Source of the DNA: JACDHQ01 sp036401195
GTDB lineage: Bacteria; Gemmatimonadota; Gemmatimonadetes; Gemmatimonadales; Gemmatimonadaceae
Assembly: GCA_036401195.1 (NCBI GenBank)
Contig: DASWVQ010000123.1
Span: 1 to 27,616, forward strand
DNA length: 27,616 nucleotides
Reading direction: 5' to 3'
Part shown: positions 16,168 to 24,490 of the stretch, in pieces
Numbering within the stretch: position 1 is the stretch's first letter
How the letters are laid out: each line of letters starts with the position of its first letter
Position numbers and translations under genes: made by a program
Notes under the pieces: generated by a model
Database searches by the model: none
What the model was told of the DNA's origin: nothing
The model's input: the letters and a program-made list of their open reading frames with translations, nothing else

Positions 16168-17490
16168 ATGACCCGACCGATGCACACGACCCAGACTGGA
16201 GCGCGCTGGATGCGCCTGCGACTCTTCCTCGGCCTCCTCGCCGCCGGCGTGGTGGGCTGCTCGACCGACCTGAACCTCACGAACCCCAACTCCCCCACCG
16301 AGGAGGCGGCCCTCACCAGCATCGACGGCGTGGTCGCCACCTCGCTGGGGATGCAGGACCAGTTCGCGAGCTCGATCCTCACCTACGTCCGCGCGCCGGC
16401 GCTCGTCACCGACGAGTGGGGCACGGCGTCGAAGGCCCTCGCGGCCGACATCTCCCTCTTCACCGGCGAGGGGATCGACGCCTCGTACGGGGTGGTGTCG
16501 GGACCGTACTACGCGACGTATCGCGTCGCGCGCACGGCGAACGCGATCATCGCCGCCGTCCCCGGCATCCCGGGGCTCGGCACCGGGCTCTCCGCGGGGC
16601 TCATCGCCAACGCCAAGCTGTTCAAGGCGATGGCGCTCGGCTTCGCCGCGCAGCAGTACGAGAGACTGCCCATCGACGCCTCCGTCGAGGGGGGCGTGCC
16701 GGTCCCGCGGGCGCAGGTGTTCGCGGAGGTGATCCGCCTGCTGGAGTCGGCCCGCGCCGACATCGCGAACGTGAGCGATGCCGACCTGGCCGGCTTCAAC
16801 TCGCGCGCCCTCAGCAGTGGCGTGGACCTGCGCAACTCGATCGACGCGATGCTCGCCCGCTACTACCTGATCACCGGGCAGTACCAGCAGGCGAACGACG
16901 CGGCGACGCGGGTGAACCTGGCGAAGACCTCCATGCTCACCTACCCCGATCCCGACCTGAACCCGATCTACAACTACTCGGTCGTCGCCGGCTACGTGGC
17001 ACCGCTGAAGAGCTGGGCGGACCAGGCCGAGGCGGGGGACAAGCGGGTGGACTTCTTCGTGAACCGCGCGGCCACGCCGCCGGTGGGGAACCCGCCCACC
17101 CTCCAGCTGCTCCAGTTCAACATGTTCGGCCATCGCAACGATCCCTTCCCGGTGTACCTGCCGGGGGAGATGCTGCTGATCCGCGCGGAGGCGCAGGCGC
17201 GCCTGAACAGCCTGGCCGCGGCGATCACCCTGATCAACCAGGTGCGCGCCGAAGTCTCCACCCCCACCACGCCGGGGGCCTCGCTCCCGCCGGTCTCGGC
17301 GGCGACGCTGGACACGCAGGCGAAGGTGCTGGCGCAGATCGCGTACGAGCGCCGCTACGAGCTGTTCTCGCAGGGACTCCGATGGGAGGACCTGCGCCGG
17401 CTCGGGTCGGTGGTCGGGAAGAACGCGAAGGTGAACTTCCTGCCGATGCCGCAGGGGGAGTGCACGAGCAATCCCAACGCGGGATGTTGA
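16168..17490 (+). CDS. SusD/RagB-type outer-membrane lipoprotein, 440 aa
   Basis: The start ATG 16168 has GAGGA upstream; an internal ATG at 16210 (MRLRLFLG) is also possible. A signal peptide ends in a lipobox at Cys31 (GVVGC), followed by STDLNLTNPNSPTEE. The remainder is helical and TPR-like, as in SusD, ending with the conserved RYELFSQGLRWEDLRRLG segment. SusD caps the SusC barrel on the cell surface and captures ligand. Length and position directly behind susC fit. Transcription of the pair probably ends at the hairpin 21 nt downstream. Confidence 0.93.
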   Translation: MTRPMHTTQTGARWMRLRLFLGLLAAGVVGCSTDLNLTNPNSPTEEAALTSIDGVVATSLGMQDQFASSILTYVRAPALVTDEWGTASKALAADISLFTGEGIDASYGVVSGPYYATYRVARTANAIIAAVPGIPGLGTGLSAGLIANAKLFKAMALGFAAQQYERLPIDASVEGGVPVPRAQVFAEVIRLLESARADIANVSDADLAGFNSRALSSGVDLRNSIDAMLARYYLITGQYQQANDAATRVNLAKTSMLTYPDPDLNPIYNYSVVAGYVAPLKSWADQAEAGDKRVDFFVNRAATPPVGNPPTLQLLQFNMFGHRNDPFPVYLPGEMLLIRAEAQARLNSLAAAITLINQVRAEVSTPTTPGASLPPVSAATLDTQAKVLAQIAYERRYELFSQGLRWEDLRRLGSVVGKNAKVNFLPMPQGECTSNPNAGC

Positions 17491-17510
17491 TGGGACCGCG
17501 GTGAGGAGGG

Positions 17511-17544
17511 AACGGGCGCCCGGGGTGGGCGCCCGTTTCTTTTT
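17511..17544 (+). terminator. Rho-independent terminator of the susCD operon
   Basis: AACGGGCGCCC (17511-17521), loop GGGGT, exact complement GGGCGCCCGTT (17527-17537), then TCTTTTT. An 11-bp perfect stem with a T-tract directly behind the susD stop. Confidence 0.92.
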
Positions 17545-17568
17545 GGGGAACTGCAACAGACGGCTGGG

Positions 17569-17596
17569 GCTCTCGGCTCTCGGCCCTCGGCTCTCG
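17569..17596. repeat. Heptamer array (GCTCTCG, 4 units), left arm
   Basis: Four 7-bp units GCTCTCG, GCTCTCG, GCCCTCG, GCTCTCG. The order of variants mirrors the right array at 17950-17984, so together they form the outer inverted repeat of the whole 17569-17984 block. Confidence 0.85.
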
Positions 17597-17729
17597 GCAC
17601 GAGATCGGAAGCGAGCGGCGCGCGGGGGCGCGCGCGCTCGTTCTTCCTTACCCGGCGCCGTTCACCCTCATGCCGTTCGCGCGCTAAAGGCGGCGAAGCC
17701 GCCAGGCGCGCTTCCGGTTTCGTGCCGAG
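17593..17729. repeat. Multi-hairpin repeat unit 1 (137 bp)
   Basis: The ends 17593-17613 and 17709-17729 are reverse complements at 19 of 21 positions (CTCGGCACGA...CGGAAGCG). Inside are hairpin h1 (17613-17639, 11 paired bases with one bulge, loop GGGG) and hairpin h2 (17689-17703, GGCGGC GAA GCCGCC). A GCGCGCTAAA precedes h2. The unit could fold as a cloverleaf. It is related to unit 2. Confidence 0.8.
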
Positions 17730-17822
17730 GCCCGACGCCCGAAGCCTGACGCCCTTGCCTGTCGTTGACGTTCCCGGCGAACCGCAAACGCAGGCGGGGG
17801 CTTCGGCCGTCAGGCATCAGGC
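17730..17822. repeat. Spacer with inverted degenerate heptamers
   Basis: The left side reads GCCCGAC, GCCCGAA, GCCTGAC; the right side ends GTCAGGC, ATCAGGC, the opposite orientation. It links the two hairpin units and has no coding frame. Confidence 0.6.
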
Positions 17823-17953
17823 CTCGGCACGAATCCGGAAGCGAGCGACGCGCGAGGGCGCGCGCGCTCGATCGCCTCGGCGGGTACCCTCACGAGGTGT
17901 GCGCGCTAAAGGGCCGCGAAGCGGCCCAGGCGCGCTTCCGATTCCGTGCCGAG
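17823..17953. repeat. Multi-hairpin repeat unit 2 (131 bp)
   Basis: Second copy in the same orientation as unit 1. The ends 17823-17843 and 17933-17953 pair at 18 of 21 positions; h1 is at 17843-17869 (loop AGGG) and h2 at 17911-17927 (GGGCCGC GAA GCGGCCC). The stem of h2 differs from unit 1 on both sides but still pairs perfectly. ACCCTCA and GCGCGCTAAA are kept between the hairpins. Confidence 0.8.
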
Positions 17954-17984
17954 AGCCGAGAGCCGAGGGCCGAGAGCCGAGAGC
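17950..17984. repeat. Heptamer array (CGAGAGC, 5 units), right arm
   Basis: Units CGAGAGC twice, CGAGGGC once, CGAGAGC twice: the reverse complement of the array at 17569-17596 with one more unit. It lies about 20 bp from the stop of the 18007-19245 gene. Confidence 0.85.
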
Positions 17985-18006
17985 CGGAGGCCTTCTGTTG
18001 CCGTGG

Positions 18007-19245
18007 CTATACGTACCGCATCCACCGGTGATTCCCGCGCCCCTTCACGGCCGCGAACCACCGGCACGCCGGAAAGAGCATCACCACCGCCATCCCCCAC
18101 ATCAGGTAGAGCAACGGCAGCCCCCACCGATATCCCGCCGGCGCCGGCCCGTTGCCCATCGGGTGGTTCTCGAACAGCCAGGGGCTCACCGCGCCCGTGC
18201 GCACTAGCGACACCACCAGCGCGAGCGCGTGGATGAGCGGGATGTGCAGCAGGTAGAAGAAGAAGGGCACCCGCCCGAAGGTGGTGAGCCCGCCGGCGAC
18301 CCGTCCCCTCGCTCCCTCGAGGAAGGGGATCAGGGCGATCGGGGGGCCGAGCGTCATGAGCAGGAACTGGAGCGACGCCGGATACTTGGTGGTGTTCAGG
18401 AAGGCGAGGGGCGACGGCATGGGGCCGCCGCGCTGCCAGCCGTTGGGATCACCGTACAGGTGGAAGGCGCGGAGGGCGACGAAGAGTGCGGTCGCGCCGA
18501 GCCCGATCGCCAGGCAGGCGGTGCGGCGCCGCGCGGTGTCGAGCGTCATGATCGCGCCGAAGGCGTAGCCCGCGGCCATCACCCCGATCCACGGGATGAG
18601 CGAGTAGAGCACCGTGAGGCTCGGCCCCGCCGGCGTCACCTGGATCGGGCCGGCGAAGAAGCCCACGTACAGGATCTTCCAGGCGGCGCTCACGCTGCCC
18701 TCCCACCCCGGCGCGCCCCCGAGCACCACGTTGTCGAGCAGGTTGTGTCCCGCCACGATCGCGAGACCGATGGCGGCGACGGCCTTCACCGGGAGGCGCA
18801 CCAGGAGCGCCAGCGCGACCATGGACCAGCCGAGCGCCCAGATGACGCCCGCCAGCATGTAGTTCCGGAAGTCGAGGTTGAAGGTCCACGCGACGCGCAG
18901 CACGGTGAGCTCGAGGAACACGAGCCACAGCCCGCGCAGCGCCAGGAAGCGCGGCAGGTCGCGGTGCGTGCGCCCGTAGAGGAAGGCGCTGGTGCCGGCG
19001 AGGAAGAAGAAGAGGGGGGCGCAGAAGTGCGTGACCCAGCGCGTGAAGAACACCGCCGGATCCGGCCCCCCCGCGGGGACACCGGCGTAGACGCGCACGT
19101 GGTCGATGGCCATGAGCACCATCACCGCGCCGCGCAGGACGTCGAGCGAGGTGAAGCGCGCGCCCGCCGTGGGCGCCGGCGTGTACCTCCCCACCTGCGC
19201 CGGGTGCAGGACCCCGGCAGCCTGCGGTGCGCGTGGCATGGTCAT
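18007..19245 (-). CDS. DUF1624 / heparan-alpha-glucosaminide N-acetyltransferase-like membrane protein, 412 aa
   Basis: A polytopic membrane protein with about ten hydrophobic helices. It opens with the family hallmark RFTSLDVLRGAVMVLMAIDHVR, in which the conserved Arg and Asp-His lie in and after the first helix. Relatives include YeiB-like and HGSNAT-like proteins, which transfer acyl groups across a membrane to sugars; the acceptor here is unknown. ATG 19245 overlaps the stop of the upstream gene (ATGA); ATG 19239 is the alternative. The C-terminus ends RGNHRWMRYV, just before the repeat block. Confidence 0.85.
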   Translation of the reverse strand: MTMPRAPQAAGVLHPAQVGRYTPAPTAGARFTSLDVLRGAVMVLMAIDHVRVYAGVPAGGPDPAVFFTRWVTHFCAPLFFFLAGTSAFLYGRTHRDLPRFLALRGLWLVFLELTVLRVAWTFNLDFRNYMLAGVIWALGWSMVALALLVRLPVKAVAAIGLAIVAGHNLLDNVVLGGAPGWEGSVSAAWKILYVGFFAGPIQVTPAGPSLTVLYSLIPWIGVMAAGYAFGAIMTLDTARRRTACLAIGLGATALFVALRAFHLYGDPNGWQRGGPMPSPLAFLNTTKYPASLQFLLMTLGPPIALIPFLEGARGRVAGGLTTFGRVPFFFYLLHIPLIHALALVVSLVRTGAVSPWLFENHPMGNGPAPAGYRWGLPLLYLMWGMAVVMLFPACRWFAAVKGRGNHRWMRYV

Positions 19246-19907
19246 CGAACGCGGTCGGCGGTGGACGGGTCGAGCGACACCCGCGCCGGGGACTGCGCGG
19301 GGAGCGAGGCGAGGCGCTCGAGGCCGCGCGTGACGACGTTCCGCACCTGGGGATCCCCCGAGCACTCCAGGAGCATGAGGTACAGGCTCCGCAGCACCGT
19401 GCCGTAGTGCGCGCGCTCGGCGGGGGGCGCGGCGGCGTAGAGCGCCTCGGTCTCCGCGATCCGGCCGCGCAGGAGCCCCTCGCGCCCGCGCAGGTCGTTC
19501 CCCCGTCCCGCCGGCTGGAGGGCGAGGAGCTCCAGGTCGAGCGACGCCATGATGCGCAGTGCCTCTTCCTGGGCCCGCCCCACCTCGCTCCGCACGAGCT
19601 GCTGCAGCTGCACGTTGAAGGTGGGCGCGACGGCCACGGAGCTGGTGACGGTCGCGTGCAGCTGCTGGATCGCGCCGGCCAGCTCCTTCTTCGCCTGCGC
19701 GAGCTCGCGGCGCAGGGTGACGCCGCCGAGGGTGACTTCCTTGAAGAGGGGCGACACCAGCAGCGCGAGGAGCGCCGCCATGGCGAGGAGGTCCACCGGC
19801 GACGTGCGGCCGGCGAGGATGGCATTCGCGCGCATCCCCAGGAGCGCGGCGAGCATGCCGGCGACGAGAGCGAACCAGCCCCACCGGAGGATCGGGTGCG
19901 TGGTCAT
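19242..19907 (-). CDS. Two-TM protein with cytosolic helical domain, 221 aa
   Basis: ATG 19907 with GAGG upstream is chosen over the longer low-complexity frame. Two hydrophobic helices (about 8-27 and 38-55) are followed by GGVTLRRELAQAKKELAGAIQQLHA, a likely coiled coil, and a helical soluble region to the end. Many bacteria have unnamed proteins with two helices followed by a 'gGv.l+rEle.akkEl' segment; no function is established. Translational coupling to the acyltransferase gene suggests they work together. Confidence 0.75.
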   Translation of the reverse strand: MTTHPILRWGWFALVAGMLAALLGMRANAILAGRTSPVDLLAMAALLALLVSPLFKEVTLGGVTLRRELAQAKKELAGAIQQLHATVTSSVAVAPTFNVQLQQLVRSEVGRAQEEALRIMASLDLELLALQPAGRGNDLRGREGLLRGRIAETEALYAAAPPAERAHYGTVLRSLYLMLLECSGDPQVRNVVTRGLERLASLPAQSPARVSLDPSTADRVR

Positions 19908-20059
19908 GCGCAGCCTCGTGGTGCGTGCCGGAGCCGGGGGGAGTGCGCGGCGCGGCGGCGCGTCCTTCCCTCGCCCGGTCGCAGGCGCGATCCTCCAACC
20001 TGCGGCGGGTGGCTCGCCCCGGCAAGGGCGCGTCGTTCGTTCCTTGCCAGCCCCCCGGG

Positions 20060-20653
20060 CTACCGCTCGCTCACCGAATCGCAGGCGATGTGAAAGGGCG
20101 ATTCCGGCCGAAGCCCGTCGCGCCGCGTAGCCACCTCTTCCGCGACCGCCTCCACCGCCCCACCGGCGACCACGCAGCTCCCCTCGGGGAAGGCGGGATG
20201 CGTCGCCTCCGCGACCCACGCCGTGGGCCCCGCCCAGCGGATGCTCACCGTGACGGAGTCCCCGCGATCCATGAGCGCCAGCTGCGAGAAGTCTCCGGTG
20301 TACGCGCCGTTCTCCGCCATGTACGCCTCCTCCGCCGTCATCGTCTCCCGGAGGTGCATGCGCATGAGCGTGAGTGCCTGCATCGGGGCGACGGCGGCGG
20401 CGTAGGCCCGCTGCGCGGTCAATGCCTGGCGGCGCATGGCGGCGATCATCTCCGGGGAGGGCTCGCCGGAGGTGAGCATCGACCGATCGACGCCCGGCGC
20501 CCCGTCGGCGGTGAGGTCGCCGGTGACGTCGGCGGTGGCCGCGCTGCGGGCGGCGGGGCCCGCGGCCGCGTTGGGCGCCGAGGCGCGGCCGATCACGATC
20601 CCCGCGACGACGGCGAGGACGAGGAGGAGGAGCTGCTGGCGATCCAGGCGCAT
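20060..20653 (-). CDS. Membrane-anchored protein with pseudopilin-like C-terminal region, 197 aa
   Basis: The N-terminus MRLDRQQLLLLVLAVVAGIVIG is a single anchor or uncleaved signal, followed by an Ala-rich linker. Residues ~100-190 resemble the globular part of type IV/type II pseudopilins: EEAYMAENGAYTGDFSQL, then a strand pair VTVSIRWAG and WVAEATHPAF, and two cysteines about 30 residues apart that may form a disulphide. The prepilin peptidase site (Gly followed by F/MxxxE) is absent, so it is probably not a true pilin. It lies alone, with 54 bp to the GNAT gene and about 150 bp to the next gene. Confidence 0.7.
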   Translation of the reverse strand: MRLDRQQLLLLVLAVVAGIVIGRASAPNAAAGPAARSAATADVTGDLTADGAPGVDRSMLTSGEPSPEMIAAMRRQALTAQRAYAAAVAPMQALTLMRMHLRETMTAEEAYMAENGAYTGDFSQLALMDRGDSVTVSIRWAGPTAWVAEATHPAFPEGSCVVAGGAVEAVAEEVATRRDGLRPESPFHIACDSVSER

Positions 20654-20707
20654 GAGAGATCCGGTGCGGGGCTCATGAAGAGGACGCGCGGGGGCGCCCC
20701 GCCGTCA

Positions 20708-21187
20708 TCACCCGCGAGGCGGCGTGAGCTCCTTCACGTACCGGATCATGTCCGGCACGTAGCCACCCGCCTCGTAGAACGAGATCGCCCGCGCGTTCCC
20801 GGCGAACACCATCAGGGTGATGAACCGGTGCCCCTGGGCGCGCGACCACTCCTCGCCCGCTGCCATGAGCGCGCGCCCCACGCCCCGCCCTTCCGCCACC
20901 TCGCTCACCATGATGATGAACAGGTGCCCGTGGCGCTCGCCGGTGAAGTAGTCGGTGTTCGTGCGCACGTACACCACGCCCAGGATCCCCTCCCGTGCCG
21001 ACTCGGCGACGAGCAGGGTGCTGTCGCCGCTGGGCGCGGCGAGCGCGGCCTCCAGCGCCCGGCGCTCCGCGTCGTCGAGCGCCTGCACCGGGCGCAGGGG
21101 GGGCGGGCCGAAGGCGCGGAGCCGCGGCACGATCGCCACGATCCCCGCGCGGTCCCCGGCCGTGGCGGCACGAATGACGAAGGTCAT
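20708..21187 (-). CDS. GNAT-family N-acetyltransferase, 159 aa
   Basis: GNAT enzymes move an acetyl group from acetyl-CoA to an amine. The acetyl-CoA loop is visible as RGVGRA (101-106) after strand LFIIMVSEVAEG, and the C-terminal NARAISFYEAGGYVPDMIRY segment (131-150) is standard for the family. The length is normal. ATG 21187 overlaps the hybrid-kinase stop (ATGA), making this the last gene of the six-gene sensory operon. The substrate is unknown; modification of a protein or metabolite under sensory control is only a guess. Confidence 0.88.
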   Translation of the reverse strand: MTFVIRAATAGDRAGIVAIVPRLRAFGPPPLRPVQALDDAERRALEAALAAPSGDSTLLVAESAREGILGVVYVRTNTDYFTGERHGHLFIIMVSEVAEGRGVGRALMAAGEEWSRAQGHRFITLMVFAGNARAISFYEAGGYVPDMIRYVKELTPPRG

Positions 21188-23298
21188 GGCGCGGGCGTGG
21201 GCGGCGGCGCGGCGAGGCGCGCCCGCTCCGCCGCGCGCAGCACGAGCGCCGCCACGTCGGAGAGGCGATGCTCCCCCTTCTGGAGGACGCGCACCGCGGT
21301 GCGCGCGAGGAACTGCCGCTCCCCGTCGGTGAGCGTCTTCGCCGTGAGCACCACCACCGGGATGGACGCGAGCAGCGGGTCGGCGCGCATCGTCGCCAGC
21401 ACGCCGAAGCCGTCGAGCACCGGCATCATCAGGTCGAGCACCGCCACGTCGGGGGGACGCAGCCGCATCTCCACCAGCCCGCTCTCCCCGTCGGCGCACT
21501 CGCGCACCCGGATCCCGCGCTCGCGCAGGAAGCGCGACGCGACGCGCCGGGAGTCCATGTCGTCGTCGATCACCAGCACCTCGTAGCCGCCGGCCGCCTC
21601 GCCCCCCGCGCCCGCGCCCCCATCGCCCGCCGATGGATCGTCCTCGGTGCGCCCCGCCGCCGCCGACACCGCGCGCGTGAGCTGCTCCGAGGTGAAGGGC
21701 TTGGGGACGAGCGCCACCCACCCCAGGTCCACCGCGCTCGCCGCCGGCGGCGCGCCCTCCCCGCGCGCGATGATTCCCGGCAGGAGGAGGATCGCCGGGG
21801 GCACCGCGGCCGGCATGTCGGCCACCGCGTGCGCCACCCGCCACGCCGCGTCCTCGCGGCTGCTCACGTCGAGGATCACGAGCGAGGCCTCGCGCGCCGC
21901 CGCCAGCGCCGGCACCTCGTCGGCCTTCGTCGTCCAGGCCAGCGCCACCGAGTGGCTCACCTGCCGCTCGAGCGCGGCGAGCGCCCCCGCGTCGTCGGCG
22001 AAGGCGACCACCGGAACCGGGGCGATCGCGGCGCCGGGCGCCAGCTCGCGGTGGCGCGCCATGCGCGCGTCGTGCCGCGCGAGGTCCTCGGGGCGCACCG
22101 CGCTCCCCGCCTGCGCCGCTGGCAGGGTGAGGGTGAACACCGATCCCTCGCCGCGCCGGCTGCGCACGCCGATCTCCCCGCCCATGGCGCGCGCCAGCCG
22201 CTGCGAGATGGCGAGCCCCAGCCCGCTCCCCCCGTGCGTGCGCGTGAGCCCGTTGTCGGCCTGGTAGAACTCCTTGAAGACGTCACCCACCGAGTGCTCG
22301 TCGATCCCCATCCCGGTGTCCGCCACCTCGACCACCACGCGCCCCCCCGCCTCGCGCGTCGTCACGGTGATCCCCCCCTCGAGCGTGAACTTCACCGCGT
22401 TCCCCACCAGGTTGGTGAGCACCTGCCGCAGCCGCTGCAGGTCGGCGGAGGCGAGGGGGAGGCCGGGGGCGAGGTGGTGCACGAGCGCGAGCCCCTTCTG
22501 CGCCGCCTCGTTCTCGAGCAGCGCCGACACCTCCTCGACCGCGGCGTTCACGTCCACGGCGTGCAGGTCGAGCTCCAGCTTCCGCGCGTCGGCGCGCGCC
22601 AGGTCGAGCACGTCGTTGATCAGGTCGAGCAGGTGGCGGCTCCCCACGCGTATGCGATCGAGGTTCCGCCGCTGCGCCTCGTTGAGCTGCCCCTCCACCT
22701 CGAGCTCGAGCAGCTCGGCGTAGCCGAGGATCGCGTTGAGCGGGGTGCGCATCTCGTGCGACATCATCGCCACGAAGCGGTCGCGCGACTGCGTGGCCTC
22801 GTGCAGCTCGGCGAGCCGCTCCTCCAGCTCCGCGCGCAGTCCCTCCAGCCGCTGGTTGCGCAGCTCCACCGCCGCGCGCTGTCCCTCGAGCTGCTGCCGG
22901 ATCTCGAACTTCTCCTTCACGTTCTCGATCGAGCGCCCCAGCGCGTGCGGGGTGAGCGCGTCCTTCAGCAGGAAGTCCTCCGCGCCCAGCTCCAGGGCGC
23001 GGGCCGCGGCCGCGTCGTCGTCGTGGCCGGTGAGCATGCTCACCGCCACCGGGAGCCGGCCGTTCGGCGCGCGCAGGCGGCCGAGCAGCTCGTCCCCGGT
23101 CATGTCGGGGAGGTAGTGGTCGAGCAGCACGCAGTCGAAGCGGGTGCCCGTGCGCAGGAGCGCCAGCGCCTCCTCCCCGGTCGCGCAGTCCACCACGTGG
23201 TACTCGCGGCGGTGGCCGCGCAGCAGCCGGTGCACCCGCCCGCGGTCGTCGGGGTTGTCCTCCACCAGCAGGATCGAACGTACGTCAGTGCTGCCCAT
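21184..23298 (-). CDS. Soluble hybrid histidine kinase REC-HisKA-HATPase-REC-REC, 704 aa
   Basis: Domains in order: receiver 1 (~7-122, phospho-acceptor Asp60 in VLLDHYLPD), a coiled coil (~130-170), HisKA with His181 in SHEMRTPLNAI, HATPase with N-box near Asn300, DTGMGI (327-332) and GGSGLGL (356-362), an unusual receiver (~428-545, acidic pair 434-435, Asp477, Lys533), and a classical receiver (~572-690, Asp622 in AVLDLMMP). No transmembrane helix is present. ATG 23298 has GGAG nine bases upstream and lies inside the end of the preceding kinase gene (14-bp overlap). The N-terminal receiver could take phosphate from that kinase. No DNA-binding domain is attached. Confidence 0.93.
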   Translation of the reverse strand: MGSTDVRSILLVEDNPDDRGRVHRLLRGHRREYHVVDCATGEEALALLRTGTRFDCVLLDHYLPDMTGDELLGRLRAPNGRLPVAVSMLTGHDDDAAAARALELGAEDFLLKDALTPHALGRSIENVKEKFEIRQQLEGQRAAVELRNQRLEGLRAELEERLAELHEATQSRDRFVAMMSHEMRTPLNAILGYAELLELEVEGQLNEAQRRNLDRIRVGSRHLLDLINDVLDLARADARKLELDLHAVDVNAAVEEVSALLENEAAQKGLALVHHLAPGLPLASADLQRLRQVLTNLVGNAVKFTLEGGITVTTREAGGRVVVEVADTGMGIDEHSVGDVFKEFYQADNGLTRTHGGSGLGLAISQRLARAMGGEIGVRSRRGEGSVFTLTLPAAQAGSAVRPEDLARHDARMARHRELAPGAAIAPVPVVAFADDAGALAALERQVSHSVALAWTTKADEVPALAAAREASLVILDVSSREDAAWRVAHAVADMPAAVPPAILLLPGIIARGEGAPPAASAVDLGWVALVPKPFTSEQLTRAVSAAAGRTEDDPSAGDGGAGAGGEAAGGYEVLVIDDDMDSRRVASRFLRERGIRVRECADGESGLVEMRLRPPDVAVLDLMMPVLDGFGVLATMRADPLLASIPVVVLTAKTLTDGERQFLARTAVRVLQKGEHRLSDVAALVLRAAERARLAAPPPTPAP

Positions 23299-24490
23299 CG
23301 GCCATCGCTCCACGAATGACTCGCCCAGCCGCCGGCCGCTTCGGCCAGCGCACATGAAATGCCGCGCCCCCCAGTCCCCCGCCCTCCCCGGCGGCGGATC
23401 GCACCGAGACCTTCCCCTGGTGCGCCTCCACGATCCGGCGCACCAGGGCGAGGCCGAGCCCCGTGCCCTCGCCCGGCCGCGTGGTGTGGAAGAGCTGCCA
23501 GATCCGCTCCCGCTGCCCGGGGGGAATCCCGGGCCCGTTGTCCTCCACCACGAACTCCCACGCGTCGCCCGCGTCGTGCGCGTGCACGCGGATGCACGCC
23601 CCCTCGGCGCGGCGGTAGGTGATCGCGTTCGAGAGCAGGTTGCGGAACACCTGCTCGAAGGGAACGCGCTCCGTCTCCACCACCGGGAGACCCGGGTCGA
23701 GCGCGATCGCCACCTCCGCCGGCGGGGCGAGGAAGGCCACCACCTCCTCCAGCAGGAGCCCGCTGTCCACCCGCTCGACGCGCTCGCCCGCGCGGCCGGC
23801 GCGCGCATACGCGAGCGCGGCGTCGATCATCCGCCGCATGCGCGACGCCAGCTCCCCGATGCGCGGCGCGAACTGCGCCCGCTCGGCGGGGGTGGACGTG
23901 CCCGGCGCGGTGAGCAGCCCCGCGTACTCGTGGATCGCGCGCAGCGGCGCCTTGAGGTCGTGCGACACCGCCTCCGCGAACTCGTCGAGCGCCCGGTTGC
24001 TCCGCTCCACCTCCGCCAGCGCGCGGGCCAGGCGCGCGCGCTCGATCACCAGGGCCCGCTGCGCCGTGCTGAGCTCCGCGTTCACCTCCGCCACCTCCGC
24101 CCCCAGCTCGAGCAGGCGACGCGGAGCCGGCTGCTCCACCAGCCACGCGCCCTCCGCGGCGGGAAGGATCGAGAAGGCGCAGGGCTCGAGGGCACGGTCC
24201 GCGGTGCAGAACACCAGCTCCCACACCGTGGCCGGCCGGGCGTCGCGCGCCGGTGGCTCGTCGCCGCGCATCGCCGCCAGGGCGCGACGCCACTTCTCCC
24301 GCGAGGCCTCCGGGTCGAGCAGCGACTCGATCGGCGCCCCCACCACCTCGCGCCCCAGCAGCGCCTCGAGCCAGCCGTTGCTCGCCGACACCGCGCCCGC
24401 GCCCGCGTCGCTGCCGCCGACGCGGAGCACCACGCCGGGCCATGCGGAGAGGTCGACGGCGAGCGGCGGATGGACGATCCCGGCGGTCAT
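23285..24490 (-). CDS. Soluble PAS-like sensor histidine kinase, 401 aa
   Basis: Residues ~18-118 look like a PAS-type sensor (NGWLEALLGREVVGAPIESL, a helix-strand pattern), followed by a coiled coil (~128-170). HisKA carries His177 in SHDLKAPLRAIHEYAGLL, of the phytochrome-type kinase subgroup. The HATPase has Asn284 and Asn288, DNGPGI (317-322) and GTGLGL (342-347). No transmembrane helix is present, so the signal is cytosolic. ATG 24490 overlaps the stop of the cobalamin-protein gene (ATGA). The likely arrangement is that the cobalamin protein controls this kinase, which phosphorylates the hybrid kinase encoded next; this order is inferred from the operon. Confidence 0.92.
   Translation of the reverse strand: MTAGIVHPPLAVDLSAWPGVVLRVGGSDAGAGAVSASNGWLEALLGREVVGAPIESLLDPEASREKWRRALAAMRGDEPPARDARPATVWELVFCTADRALEPCAFSILPAAEGAWLVEQPAPRRLLELGAEVAEVNAELSTAQRALVIERARLARALAEVERSNRALDEFAEAVSHDLKAPLRAIHEYAGLLTAPGTSTPAERAQFAPRIGELASRMRRMIDAALAYARAGRAGERVERVDSGLLLEEVVAFLAPPAEVAIALDPGLPVVETERVPFEQVFRNLLSNAITYRRAEGACIRVHAHDAGDAWEFVVEDNGPGIPPGQRERIWQLFHTTRPGEGTGLGLALVRRIVEAHQGKVSVRSAAGEGGGLGGAAFHVRWPKRPAAGRVIRGAMADGQH

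Noticed and set aside
17593..17953. Possible CRISPR array
   Set aside because: Only two units of ~130 bp, each internally palindromic, with one dissimilar spacer; no cas genes nearby.
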